Assembly (NCBI GenBank): GCA_017556765.1
Contig: JAFYME010000029.1
Coordinates: 1-34,267 of the forward strand
DNA from: Bacteroidales bacterium
Lineage (GTDB): Bacteria; Bacteroidota; Bacteroidia; Bacteroidales; UBA932
Reading direction: 5' to 3'
DNA length: 34,267 nucleotides
The stretch's first letter is position 1. Each line of letters begins with the position of its first letter. Positions 22,912-31,057 of the stretch are shown here, one piece after another. Made by a program: the position numbers and the translations under genes. The notes under the pieces were generated by a model, which did no database searches, had not been told where the DNA came from, and was given only the letters and a program-made list of their open reading frames with translations.

Positions 22912-25404
22912 CTAGAATCTGAGTGTGTAATTGAATGACGGGATGATCGGGATGGCAGCCATCTCCTTGAACACCGTCTTGTATTCGTCCGGATTCTTAT
23001 AGTCCGGCCTGTAATGATCCATCATCGAGAACATAGGGTTCATCCTGCAATAAGCATTGTAAACGCTCAGATTCCATATGCTTTCGTTTCCTCTCTTTGT
23101 CGTCTTGCGGAAGTTGAACCCGACATCAAGTCTATGATAATCAGACACTTTATAATTATACGGCGACGTATAGTAAAGCTCTTCTCCGACTATCTGGGTA
23201 GGTACGGTCATCCTGTCTCCCGTATGGTAGTTCCAGCTTGCGTACATGTCGAACCTGTCGCTGAAGCGACGTGTCGCGCTGATGGTGAACTTATGGCGGT
23301 TGTCGTTGCGGGCAGGGAACCAGTCATGCCATACGCCCTCGAAGAAACGCTCCGTCCATGACAATGTATAATATGCCGACACATCCATCTTTTCCGACCT
23401 CCAGCGCAGCTCCGTCTCGACTCCGTACGAACGTCCCTTTCCCTGCAGAGTCTCTGTCTCCCAATGCTCCAGGTCAGGATAAATGCCGTCAATTCCGCAA
23501 TACTCGTTGAGGTTGTCCATCGTCTTCCAGTATCCCTCCAGATTGAATGTGACGTTGTGGGGAAGGTCCATGTAAACGCCTCCTGCGACCTGTCTCGACC
23601 TCATGGGAGCGACGTTTTCAGTAGAAGGCAGCCAGCTCGACATCGGAAGGTCGATGTAATGCGCGCGAAGCAGATGTACGGCCTGGCTCATTTCCGTATA
23701 GGACATCTTCAAGGCTGTGCGCTGGCCCAGCTGGAACCTCAACGCGGCACGAGGTTCGATCGAATGATCCTCAAATCCGTCATGGCTGAAATACACATAT
23801 CTCAAGCCGAGATTTGCCTTGAACCAGTTGGCAAACGAGATCTCATCAGCGGCATGGAGGGTCACCTCGGGAGCATTGTAAGATATTGAGTATGAGTCAT
23901 CATCTGAAAATTTAGTGACCCCGTCAGTTGTCGTTGTCTTAACATATTCCCTTACCGGACGGAAGAGGTGCTGGACGAATGATGCTCCGGCCTTGATATG
24001 ATGATATTCCGAAGGCATCCAATCGATCTCCGCCTTTGCCCCGAGGTCATGAAGCCTTGAGTAATTCCTCTCCTTCATGCCAAACTGCGTCACCGTCGGT
24101 GACTGTCTGTCCATCGTCCACTCATTCTCATACATTCCGACATCGGTATTCGAGCGCACATAATAAAGCACCGTATTCATCAGGAGGTCGTCCGAGAACT
24201 TCTTCTTCCAGTTCAGACTTGACAGGATATTGCCCCAGGCTATATTTACTCCATATCCGTCTTCTCCCGTATGACGGACTCCCTCCCAATACTTCACCCG
24301 AAGATCCGCCCATCTATAAACGGCCTTGTCCTGACCAAGATAGACATTCAGAGAAAGACGGCTGTCCTTACTGAAGAGATGGGTCAGCGAAGCATTCAGA
24401 TCGGTCATGTCATAATGGACCTTTCCTGTATCTCCATATGGAAGGGTAAGGTTCGCGATCAGGTTGAACGGGATAGTAAGCACATCAAACCAGCTGCGTC
24501 TTACAGCCAGATTGAAGGAGGTCTTGCCAGGAATTATGGGACCTTCGAACTGAAGCCCGCCGTTGAGCAGGCCTATGTTGAAGGATCCCCGATAGTCATG
24601 CATATCACCTGTCTTGGTCGTGATATCAACCACGGAGGAAAGCTTTCCTCCGAATCGGGAGGGGAAGCCGCTCTTGTAAAAGTCCAGATTATCAACTACT
24701 TCCGTATTGAATGAGGACATAAGTCCAGCCAGATGGCTTACCTGATAGAGGGGCACGCCGTCGAGGAGAAAAAGGTTGTCAGTGCCGTCTCCTCCATGTA
24801 CATACATCCCGGTCAGAAGCTCGTTTCCTCCCGAAACTCCGGAAAGGGTCTGGATCTCCTTTATCAGGTCGGGCGAACCAAGGAAAGCGAAGCCTTTCTT
24901 GAAACGGCTTCCGTCGATCCTGTTCAGGCCGGTCTGTGTGGCATCCATACGGCGGTCTATGTAAGCGGTGATGCGGGATTCGTCTATGGTGTCGCGCTGC
25001 TCTTCGATGAAGATCGTGTAGTCCTTTGGCTTCTTCTTTGAGCCGGCCTTGGTAAGGACTATGTACTTTTTCATGATCTCGTAGTCGATGCCTGTGTCCT
25101 TGAAGAGGGCGGCGAGGCAGGCTTCGAGAGATTCCCGATCAAGTCGGGAATGACGGGAAGAGTCGGAATGACGGGAAGAGAGGACGTCATTGGCGGTCTT
25201 TTTGATGACGTCATTGCCGGCGCGACCGGCAATCCGGTCAAGATCCAAAGAGGAGTCATATACGAAATTGACCCCGAAGATTTCATGGATGACTTCCATC
25301 AGCTCCCTGACAGTCGCCCCCTCCGCCGGCTTTGTCTGCGCGGATGCCGTGAGGACAACAGTCATCAGGATGATGGCCGTCAGTATTTTCTGTACGTGTT
25401 TCAT
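22912..25404 (-). CDS. TonB-dependent outer-membrane receptor 3 with STN domain
   Basis: An 830-residue paralogue, the first receptor gene after sigma and FecR. Signal peptide about 1-22 (LTASAQ). STN with VNFVYDSSLDLDR and LEACLAALFKDTGIDYEIM around a repeat-encoded insert that has an extra duplicated piece (SSRHSDSSRHSRLDRES). Plug with YVHGGDGTDNLFLLDGVPLYQ in two parts and KSGFPSRFGGKLSSVVDITT. The barrel ends FNYTLRF. The STN domain should contact the FecR encoded 21 nt upstream. The substrate is not evident; there is no SusD partner, but a DUF4249 lipoprotein follows 4 nt downstream. Confidence 0.9.
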   Translation of the reverse strand: MKHVQKILTAIILMTVVLTASAQTKPAEGATVRELMEVIHEIFGVNFVYDSSLDLDRIAGRAGNDVIKKTANDVLSSRHSDSSRHSRLDRESLEACLAALFKDTGIDYEIMKKYIVLTKAGSKKKPKDYTIFIEEQRDTIDESRITAYIDRRMDATQTGLNRIDGSRFKKGFAFLGSPDLIKEIQTLSGVSGGNELLTGMYVHGGDGTDNLFLLDGVPLYQVSHLAGLMSSFNTEVVDNLDFYKSGFPSRFGGKLSSVVDITTKTGDMHDYRGSFNIGLLNGGLQFEGPIIPGKTSFNLAVRRSWFDVLTIPFNLIANLTLPYGDTGKVHYDMTDLNASLTHLFSKDSRLSLNVYLGQDKAVYRWADLRVKYWEGVRHTGEDGYGVNIAWGNILSSLNWKKKFSDDLLMNTVLYYVRSNTDVGMYENEWTMDRQSPTVTQFGMKERNYSRLHDLGAKAEIDWMPSEYHHIKAGASFVQHLFRPVREYVKTTTTDGVTKFSDDDSYSISYNAPEVTLHAADEISFANWFKANLGLRYVYFSHDGFEDHSIEPRAALRFQLGQRTALKMSYTEMSQAVHLLRAHYIDLPMSSWLPSTENVAPMRSRQVAGGVYMDLPHNVTFNLEGYWKTMDNLNEYCGIDGIYPDLEHWETETLQGKGRSYGVETELRWRSEKMDVSAYYTLSWTERFFEGVWHDWFPARNDNRHKFTISATRRFSDRFDMYASWNYHTGDRMTVPTQIVGEELYYTSPYNYKVSDYHRLDVGFNFRKTTKRGNESIWNLSVYNAYCRMNPMFSMMDHYRPDYKNPDEYKTVFKEMAAIPIIPSFNYTLRF
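25129..25154 (-). repeat. In-frame palindromic repeat B in receptor 3 STN domain
   Basis: ATTCCCGA (25131-25138) and TCGGGAAT (25144-25151) form a perfect 8-bp stem. Part of the unit is tandemly duplicated: 25144-25162 and 25163-25180 both read TCGG(G)AATGACGGGAAGAG, adding six residues (SRHSDS) without breaking the frame. Confidence 0.85.
25210..25234 (+). repeat. In-frame palindromic repeat A in receptor 3 STN domain
   Basis: ATTGCCGG (25213-25220) and CCGGCAAT (25226-25233) form a perfect 8-bp stem, loop CGCGA; identical to the copy in receptor 1. Encodes RIAGRAGND in the receptor frame. Confidence 0.85.
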
Positions 25405-25425
25405 TGTCAGGTCCGTCAGGGAATC

Positions 25426-26229
25426 CTATCGCTTGATTATGGTCACATCCAGAGCGGATTCGATAAGCTCGATGATAAGGTCAAGGTCGTCAGCGTAAAA
25501 CTCACCGCTGAGTCTCTTGGACAGGTCAGTCGCCACGAAAGAGACATGGTAATACTTTGAAAGACAATCAAGTACATCCTTGAGAGGAGTCTGATCAAAG
25601 ATGAACGAGCCGCGCTGCCATGCTATGGAATTGATGTCAGCGACCTCCTCGACAACCGGCATCTCCGCACCCTCTTCAATGGTTGCTCCCATGCCTTTGG
25701 TAAGGATCACTCCTTCTTCTTCAGGGCCCTTCGCGAAAAGCACCTTTCCGTCTGCGACATAGACCTTGGTCTGATCTTCCTCAGCCGCGTCTACCATGAA
25801 TTCTGTTCCGAGCACCCTCACGAAAGCTCCGTCTGCGTCGACTTCAAACGGCCTTGCCTCGTCGCGGGCGACATCGAAAAAGACCTTTCCTTCCATCTTC
25901 ACTCTGCGCTCATCCTTCATCCTGTAGCTGAGGACCGAACCCGGGGCGAGAGTCACGCATGTGCCGTCCGGAAGCATGAATTCCTGCTGGGAGGCATCTG
26001 CCGAAATCTCTGTCCACTGTCGCGACCCGCTGTGCATGAAAAGGAAGACTCCGATAAGGAGGGCCGCCGCTGCCGACATTGCGTAAATCACCGGATTCCA
26101 GCGCCTGCGCGGCATCGGCTTGACGCCGTTTGCAGCCTTGAAGCGTCCGATAGCCTTCTGCGTATCGAATGCCCCTTCCTTGTAATGCTTCAGCACAAAA
26201 TCAAGATGTCTGTCTTCTGAGTGTGACAT
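25426..26229 (-). CDS. FecR-family anti-sigma factor
   Basis: A 267-residue inner-membrane regulator. A short cytoplasmic N-terminus (about 1-45, which would bind the ECF sigma) is followed by one membrane helix (about 46-65). The periplasmic FecR domain shows QEFMLPDGTCVTLAPGSVLS, FFDVARDEARPFEV and VRVLGTEFMV. A C-terminal DUF4974-like domain follows (FDQTPLKDVLDCLSKYYHV), structurally related to STN and the likely docking point for receptor STN domains. It is the only FecR for three STN-bearing receptors in the operon. It lies 69 nt after the sigma gene and 21 nt before receptor 3. Confidence 0.92.
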   Translation of the reverse strand: MSHSEDRHLDFVLKHYKEGAFDTQKAIGRFKAANGVKPMPRRRWNPVIYAMSAAAALLIGVFLFMHSGSRQWTEISADASQQEFMLPDGTCVTLAPGSVLSYRMKDERRVKMEGKVFFDVARDEARPFEVDADGAFVRVLGTEFMVDAAEEDQTKVYVADGKVLFAKGPEEEGVILTKGMGATIEEGAEMPVVEEVADINSIAWQRGSFIFDQTPLKDVLDCLSKYYHVSFVATDLSKRLSGEFYADDLDLIIELIESALDVTIIKR

Positions 26230-26298
26230 AATAATCGATCAAGATTCAGGTTTTTCGCCATTATGACGTAATCCGGCGGAAATAGTACTATCGTTTTA

Positions 26299-26835
26299 TC
26301 AGAAAATTCCCAAAATGAATGAATAAATCTTTATGGCTCCGTTCTTAAGCACGTTCAGGGCCTTGCTGATCTGGTTCCTGACCGTGTTCACGGAAAGACC
26401 CAGCTCCTGCGCAATCTCCTCATACTTAAGCCCGTCCCTCTTGCTCATGAGGAAGACCTGACGGCATTTCTCCGGAAGCGAATCTATGGCCGTCCAGAGC
26501 TTCGCCTCTATCTGTGAACGCTCTTCCGCATCATCATCATCGATGATTCCGTATGTATCGTATGGCTTGAGGGATTCGGTCTGTATGCCTTTGCGGCGGA
26601 GATGATCCAGGCACCTGTTGCGTACGGTCATATAGAGATACGCACGGCGGTTTGCCACCTGGCTCCCCTGCTCAAGCTTCTCCCAAAGGGTCGTGAAGCA
26701 TTCCTGCACCACATCCTCCACAAGATCCGTATCCTGCAGATAATGAAGCGCGTACATACATAAAGGCCTGTAGTTATATCTGAACAGGTCTTCAATGTCT
26801 GTCTGACGGAGCGTATTTGGGGAGTATACTGCCAT
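26299..26835 (-). CDS. ECF-type RNA polymerase sigma factor (FecI-like)
   Basis: A 178-residue sigma70-family ECF factor. Region 2 is visible in DIEDLFRYNYRPLCMYALHY and DLVEDVVQECFTTLWEKL. Region 4 has LPEKCRQVFLMSKRDGLKYE and the helix-turn-helix IAQELGLSVNTVRNQISKAL. Regions 1 and 3 are absent, as in all ECF factors. Its position directly before FecR and STN-containing receptors makes cell-surface signalling the likely trigger and this operon the likely target. It starts 5 nt after the stop of a small membrane protein gene. The C-terminal tail after region 4 (IKIYSFILGIF) is hydrophobic. Confidence 0.92.
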   Translation of the reverse strand: MAVYSPNTLRQTDIEDLFRYNYRPLCMYALHYLQDTDLVEDVVQECFTTLWEKLEQGSQVANRRAYLYMTVRNRCLDHLRRKGIQTESLKPYDTYGIIDDDDAEERSQIEAKLWTAIDSLPEKCRQVFLMSKRDGLKYEEIAQELGLSVNTVRNQISKALNVLKNGAIKIYSFILGIF

Positions 26836-26840
26836 CTGAC

Positions 26841-27041
26841 TTATTTCTGAATGATGCTTTTTACAAGATTAAATATCCTGAAGGCAGCCCATAGGATAAG
26901 CAGGACATATCCTGCAAGGAGAATCTTTGCGTTCTGTCCGTCAAGACCCGCACGTACATGGATCACCATGAAGACCACCAGAGACACCAGAATGATTGCC
27001 ATGAAGGCAGCATAGAATATTTTCAAAGCTTTGTTTCCCAT
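26841..27041 (-). CDS. Small two-helix membrane protein ahead of the ECF sigma
   Basis: A 66-residue protein starting at the ATG 27039-27041. Two hydrophobic helices (about 9-27 and 40-57) are separated by a short polar loop (VRAGLDGQNAK), and the protein ends in a basic tail. A longer frame back to 27206 would cross the divergent rmuC gene and is not credible. The sigma gene begins 5 nt after its stop, so it is almost certainly co-transcribed. I recognise no family; a role in sigma or FecR control is only suggested by position. A near-consensus -7 (TACCTTTA on the minus strand, 27066-27073) lies 24 nt upstream. Confidence 0.6.
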   Translation of the reverse strand: MGNKALKIFYAAFMAIILVSLVVFMVIHVRAGLDGQNAKILLAGYVLLILWAAFRIFNLVKSIIQK

Positions 27042-27079
27042 AATGATTTGTTTCAGTTCAGTTTGTAAAGGTAAGAAAT

Positions 27080-27111
27080 TTTGCTGTATTGCGTAACATT
27101 TTCTAATTTCG
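27080..27111 (+). promoter_or_regulatory. Promoter of rmuC
   Basis: TTTG (27080-27083) at -33 and TAATTTCG (27104-27111, one mismatch to TAnnTTTG) at -7, with a 20-nt spacer. It ends 18 nt before the rmuC ATG. Confidence 0.5.
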
Positions 27112-27129
27112 TGAATATCTAAAGGAAAA

Positions 27130-28365
27130 ATGACCGACATGAATATAGACATCATCATTGCAGCGGCTGCGGCCGCATTCATTACAGCCATAGCCACATG
27201 GCTCATCGTGCGAGGACATTACAACGGACGCATGAAGGCGCTCCAGGAGGTCCACCAGAAGCGTCTGGAAGACATGGAGAAGCTTTCCAAGCAGGCTCAG
27301 GAGAACTACGACAAGGCTCTTTCTCAGATGAGGGAGACGGTCGTGGCCAGCATGACGGCGGAGACTGAAAAGCTGCTCAGAAAGAGGGAGAAGGAGCTCG
27401 CGGACGAGAACCAGACATCCATGGACGGCATCCTGAAGCCTCTGAAAGAGAGTATCTCCGCGATGGAGAAGGCCATGAAGGAAAACGCTTCTTCCCATCT
27501 GGAGACCACGACCAAGCTCTCCGAACAGCTGAAGAATGCCGTGAAGGAGATGCAGGAGAAGACCTCGGACGTAGGACGTAAGGCAGACACGCTTTCCGAG
27601 GCTTTGACCGGAAAGCCGAAGGTGCAGGGATGCTTCGGAGAGAACTTCCTTGAGGCCATACTTGCAGGAGAGGGACTGGAGGAAGGAAAGCACTATTCAA
27701 GAGAGGCGGCAAACGAAGACCAGAGCCGTCCGGACTTTGTGTTCCATTTCAAGGAAGGTCTTGAGCAGAAGGACCTTATCGTCGATTCGAAGGTCTCTCT
27801 CACGGCTTTCGTAGACTATATGAACGGGGAAACTGACGAAGAGAAGGCTGCTGCCCTCGACAGACATATCAGAAGCGTCCGCAAGCATATCGACGAGCTT
27901 GCACGTAAGGAATATGCAAAGAAGAACTCTCGTTCATTCGCAGACTATGTGCTTATGTTCATGCCACGCGACATGGCCTTCAGAGTAGCCCTCGAGGCCG
28001 ATCCGATGCTGTGGCAGGAAGCTTACAAAAAGGGCGTCCTCATCGCCACGGAGCAGACCATCATGCCTTTCCTGAAGATCATGCAGCTGACATGGAACAA
28101 GTTCCAGCATGACACCAACACCCAGAGGATCACTCAGGCCGCGCAGAACATGATAGACCGTGTAGGATCATTCTACGACTCGTACGCCGAGCTCGGACGC
28201 AAGCTCAAGGCTGTCTTCGGAGAATACAACAAAGGCGTGGCAAAGCTTCAGGACAACGGCCAGAGCATCACCACATCGGCCCGCCAGGTCATCAGCCTCG
28301 GCGTCCGCCGCAGCAAAGGAAAGGAATTCCTCGTACCGGAAGAAACACTGGAAGCAGGAGAATAA
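27130..28365 (+). CDS. rmuC: DNA recombination protein RmuC
   Basis: A 411-residue RmuC family protein; in E. coli RmuC limits recombination between short inverted repeats. An N-terminal membrane helix (about 6-27) is followed by a long coiled coil (about 35-150). The nuclease-like RmuC core (about 165-380) contains GCFGENFLEAIL, RPDFVFHF, LIVDSKVSLTAFVDYM and VLIATEQTIMPFLKIM. Length and order match the family. It stands alone on the plus strand, divergent from the sigma operon. Given the many inverted repeats in this window the family's link with such repeats is notable, but that connection is inference. Confidence 0.92.
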   Translation: MTDMNIDIIIAAAAAAFITAIATWLIVRGHYNGRMKALQEVHQKRLEDMEKLSKQAQENYDKALSQMRETVVASMTAETEKLLRKREKELADENQTSMDGILKPLKESISAMEKAMKENASSHLETTTKLSEQLKNAVKEMQEKTSDVGRKADTLSEALTGKPKVQGCFGENFLEAILAGEGLEEGKHYSREAANEDQSRPDFVFHFKEGLEQKDLIVDSKVSLTAFVDYMNGETDEEKAAALDRHIRSVRKHIDELARKEYAKKNSRSFADYVLMFMPRDMAFRVALEADPMLWQEAYKKGVLIATEQTIMPFLKIMQLTWNKFQHDTNTQRITQAAQNMIDRVGSFYDSYAELGRKLKAVFGEYNKGVAKLQDNGQSITTSARQVISLGVRRSKGKEFLVPEETLEAGE

Positions 28366-28369
28366 AAAA

Positions 28370-28396
28370 GAGGCTGACCCGGGCGGAGTCAGCCTC
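28370..28396 (-). terminator. Terminator for the DASS transporter gene
   Basis: GAGGCTGAC (28370-28378) pairs perfectly with GTCAGCCTC (28388-28396), loop 9 nt. On the minus strand the stem is followed by TTTTTTATT, so it terminates leftward transcription. It lies directly after the rmuC stop and may also cap that message as a hairpin without a U-run. Confidence 0.75.
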
Positions 28397-28455
28397 AAAA
28401 AATTGGGTACTTTACAATATTTCACAACATTGTCTACAGTTTTATTGGTGTTGAT

Positions 28456-28483
28456 TCAGAAGCCGCCCTGTAACGGCTTCTGA
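28456..28483 (-). terminator. Second hairpin downstream of the DASS transporter
   Basis: TCAGAAGCCG (28456-28465) pairs perfectly with CGGCTTCTGA (28474-28483), loop 8 nt, starting 8 nt past the transporter's stop. There is no U-run; it may be a 3'-stabilising structure working with the terminator at 28370. Confidence 0.45.
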
Positions 28484-28490
28484 TCAGGTT

Positions 28491-29993
28491 TTAGATGAGT
28501 CCGTTCATACCGAGGACCATCAGCATAGTGTATCCGATCACAAGTCCGATTACTCCCATGATGATACCGGTCTTGACCATGTCCTTCTGCTCGATCATAC
28601 CTGTAGCATGAGCGATCGCATTAGGCGGCGTACTGATAGGGAGCACCATTGCGAGTGATGAAGCGATGGCCACACCGATGAGGAGGGTCGACACTCCGCC
28701 CATAGGAGCGAGCATGTCCTTCATGGCGCCTCCGGCAAGCGCAAGGATAGGCACAAGGAGGTTGGCTGTAGCCGTATGCGAGATGAAGTTCGCCATGAGG
28801 TAGCAGATGAGTCCCGAACCGATGATCACTACAGCAGGAGACCATGAACCGAACGGGATGGCTGCGATGAGCTGCTGGGCAAGACCTGTGTTCTGAAGGG
28901 CTACTCCGAGGGCGAAACCGCCGGCTACCATCCAGAGAACGCTCCAGCTGATCTCCTCGAGGTCCTTCTTGGTAATGATGCCTGTCACGCAGAAGATCAC
29001 TACCGGGAACATTGCAACTACGTTTGAATTGACTCCTGTCACCTTGTCAAGCATCCACATGAGGATTGTCAAGGCAAATGTTACATATACTACTATTGAT
29101 TTCCAGTCTTTCTTTGTCTCGCCTTCGATCTTGAGCTCGATTGTCTTCTGCTTGAAAGGGAACATCTTCAGAAGCAGAACCCATGCGATCACAAGTATGA
29201 CAATCACATAAGGAAGCATGAATGAAGTCCACTGGCCGAATCCGATCTCCATTCCGAGCACCTCGTTGAGATACTTCAGCGCGATGGCGTTAGGAGGGGT
29301 TCCGATAGGGGTCGCCATACCGCCGACATTAGCCGCAATCGGGATAGAGAGCGCAAGAGCGATCTTTCCTTTTCCGTCAGCAGGAAGCGATCTGAGGACA
29401 GGAGTAAGGAAGGTAAGCATCATTGCAGCTGTAGCTGTGTTGCTGAGGAACATGGAGAAAACAGCTGTCACCATGATGAAGCCGAGGAGCACAAAGCGCG
29501 ACTGCTTTCCGAAAGGCTTGAGAAGAATCCTTGCCAGAGTCACGTCCAGACCGCTTTTTGTCGCCGCGATCGCGAGGATGAATCCTCCAATGAAGAGCAT
29601 GATGATAGGGTCGGCAAAACAATGAAGGATATCCTTATATGAGACCTGTGTGGCCATATCGGCAGCGTTCAGTCCCTTTTCAAAGAACCAGAAGCTGCTG
29701 TCCGAAGTAGCGAAGAGAAGGAGTCCGACAACAGCCATGGAAGTAGTCCAGGCAGGAATGGCCTCGAACACCCACATGAGGATTGCAAATCCGAAGATCG
29801 CGATCACTCTCTGCTGGATCACGCCCAATCCGTCAATTCCGTACACTGAAGACGGAAGGCACCATAATAATATAAGTACAGCGATGGCAACAGCCAGCTT
29901 GATCATGCGCGAAACCATCTTATCGTCGCGCCTCTGCTTTTTCCAGTCGTGATAGGCTTCCACAAGATGGATACCGTTGAAAATCTTGAACAT
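28491..29993 (-). CDS. DASS-family (SLC13-type) anion:sodium symporter
   Basis: A 500-residue inner-membrane carrier with about 11-12 hydrophobic segments. The two Ser-Asn/His-Thr substrate motifs of the family occur as LSNTATAA and ISHTATA. Each is paired with a GTPPNA-type loop (GGMATPIGTPPNAI; LPISTPPNAIAHATG). Such carriers take up di- or tricarboxylates, or sulfate, with sodium; which one cannot be told from sequence. The first 25 residues are cytoplasmic and charged. It is divergent from the LysR gene at 30158, a common regulator-target arrangement. A paralogue begins its C-terminal part at 33922. Confidence 0.9.
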   Translation of the reverse strand: MFKIFNGIHLVEAYHDWKKQRRDDKMVSRMIKLAVAIAVLILLWCLPSSVYGIDGLGVIQQRVIAIFGFAILMWVFEAIPAWTTSMAVVGLLLFATSDSSFWFFEKGLNAADMATQVSYKDILHCFADPIIMLFIGGFILAIAATKSGLDVTLARILLKPFGKQSRFVLLGFIMVTAVFSMFLSNTATAAMMLTFLTPVLRSLPADGKGKIALALSIPIAANVGGMATPIGTPPNAIALKYLNEVLGMEIGFGQWTSFMLPYVIVILVIAWVLLLKMFPFKQKTIELKIEGETKKDWKSIVVYVTFALTILMWMLDKVTGVNSNVVAMFPVVIFCVTGIITKKDLEEISWSVLWMVAGGFALGVALQNTGLAQQLIAAIPFGSWSPAVVIIGSGLICYLMANFISHTATANLLVPILALAGGAMKDMLAPMGGVSTLLIGVAIASSLAMVLPISTPPNAIAHATGMIEQKDMVKTGIIMGVIGLVIGYTMLMVLGMNGLI

Positions 29994-30020
29994 ATGGATG
30001 AATTATTGATAAAAACGATG

Positions 30021-30050
30021 CAAAGGTATCTCCAGAACAAAGGGCGGGAA
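30021..30050 (-). promoter_or_regulatory. Promoter of the DASS transporter
   Basis: On the minus strand 30021-30028 reads TACCTTTG, an exact TAnnTTTG. TTTC at 30047-30050 is one mismatch from the -33 TTTG, spacer 18 nt. The leader to the ATG at 29993 is under 30 nt. Confidence 0.6.
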
Positions 30051-30058
30051 AGCTGACA

Positions 30059-30083
30059 CGATTGTTATTTTCGATTGTCACGA
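30059..30083. promoter_or_regulatory. Candidate LysR operator
   Basis: Within the LysR–transporter spacer, CGATTGT occurs twice (30059-30065 and 30072-30078), 13 bp apart. TCG (30071-30073) and CGA (30081-30083) make a short dyad fitting the T-N11-A form of LysR sites. It lies just beyond the transporter's -33 region. Suggestive only. Confidence 0.3.
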
Positions 30084-30129
30084 TAGGATAAATCAATACC
30101 CAAATCAACCTTTTTGCATTAAATAGTTC

Positions 30130-30137
30130 TATTTTTG
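30130..30137 (+). promoter_or_regulatory. -7 element of the LysR-type regulator gene
   Basis: TATTTTTG matches TAnnTTTG and ends 20 nt before the ATG at 30158. No good -33 is seen, as may suit a regulated or weak promoter. Confidence 0.45.
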
Positions 30138-30157
30138 CAGCCAAATTGAAAAGGGTT

Positions 30158-31057
30158 ATGGAATTGCGCCAGTTGAAATATTTCGTCAAGACCGCCGAGC
30201 TGCTCAGCTTCTCGAAGGCGGCCAAGGCGCTGTTTATCACGCAAAGCACTTTGTCTCAGCAGATAAAGCAGCTTGAAGACGAGTTGGACATGGCTCTTTT
30301 CTTCAGAAACAACCACAAGGTATCGCTTACCGAGGCCGGAGAGACCTTCCTTGAAGGAGCAAAGAAGACATTGGCTGAGGCCGATGACAACAAGGCAAAG
30401 ATCATGGATCTGGCCAACGGCCATAGAGGTGTGCTGAACATCGGAGTGACATACAGCTTCGGTTCCATCCTGACGGAAAGCGTGCTTACCTTCAAGAAAG
30501 AGTATCCTGATGTGACCCTCAACATCTGCTATAAGAATGTGATGGAGCTGATGGAACTGGTTTCAGACGGCGAACTTGATTTTGCCTTGTCTTTCCGCTC
30601 ATCGGAAAAATACGACAACGTAGAATCACACATACTTTTCGACAACAAACTCAGCATCATAGTGCGTGAGGATCACCCTCTTACCAGAAAGGAATTCGTA
30701 AGACTGGCAGACCTGGAGGAATATGACCTCATACTTCCAAGCATAGGACTTCAGGCAAGAAGCACATTCGAGAGCATCATCGCAGACAGGAACCTCAACC
30801 TGAAGGTTGCCATGGAAGCGAACGAAGTCAATACGATCCTGAACATCCTACGCAGAAGCAACTATGTGACTGTGCTTTCCGAGACCGTCATCCTTGAGCA
30901 TAACGGCCTGGTTACCATTGATATAGATGATGCCGAATGCAATATGGAAGGATGCCTCCACTTCTGCGCCAACAGATACAGAAAGCGCTCAACAGAGGAG
31001 TTCATCCGTCTGTTGAGCGATACTAAAGCGTTAAGAAGAAGCCGACTCTGGCTTTAA
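30158..31057 (+). CDS. LysR-type transcriptional regulator
   Basis: A 299-residue regulator. The start at ATG 30158 gives the standard LysR opening MELRQLKYFVKTAELLSFSK; a TTG four codons upstream is not needed. The winged helix-turn-helix (1-60) contains AAKALFITQSTLSQQIKQLE. Residues about 90-295 are the periplasmic-binding-like effector domain (VLNIGVTYSFGS; SIIVREDHPLTRKEFV). It is divergent from the DASS transporter, so a carboxylate-responsive control of that gene is a reasonable but unproven inference. Its stop codon overlaps by 3 nt the stop of a tiny convergent membrane-protein gene. Confidence 0.9.
   Translation: MELRQLKYFVKTAELLSFSKAAKALFITQSTLSQQIKQLEDELDMALFFRNNHKVSLTEAGETFLEGAKKTLAEADDNKAKIMDLANGHRGVLNIGVTYSFGSILTESVLTFKKEYPDVTLNICYKNVMELMELVSDGELDFALSFRSSEKYDNVESHILFDNKLSIIVREDHPLTRKEFVRLADLEEYDLILPSIGLQARSTFESIIADRNLNLKVAMEANEVNTILNILRRSNYVTVLSETVILEHNGLVTIDIDDAECNMEGCLHFCANRYRKRSTEEFIRLLSDTKALRRSRLWL

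Noticed and set aside
17481-25234. Repeated palindromes considered as CRISPR-like or as REP-only intergenic elements
   Set aside because: Copies are kilobases apart with no regular spacers, and no cas genes are present. The copies in the receptors are translated, so they are not purely intergenic.
26841-27206. Longer version of the small membrane protein starting at 27206
   Set aside because: It would cross the divergent rmuC start and promoter; the 27041 ATG yields a normal two-helix protein.
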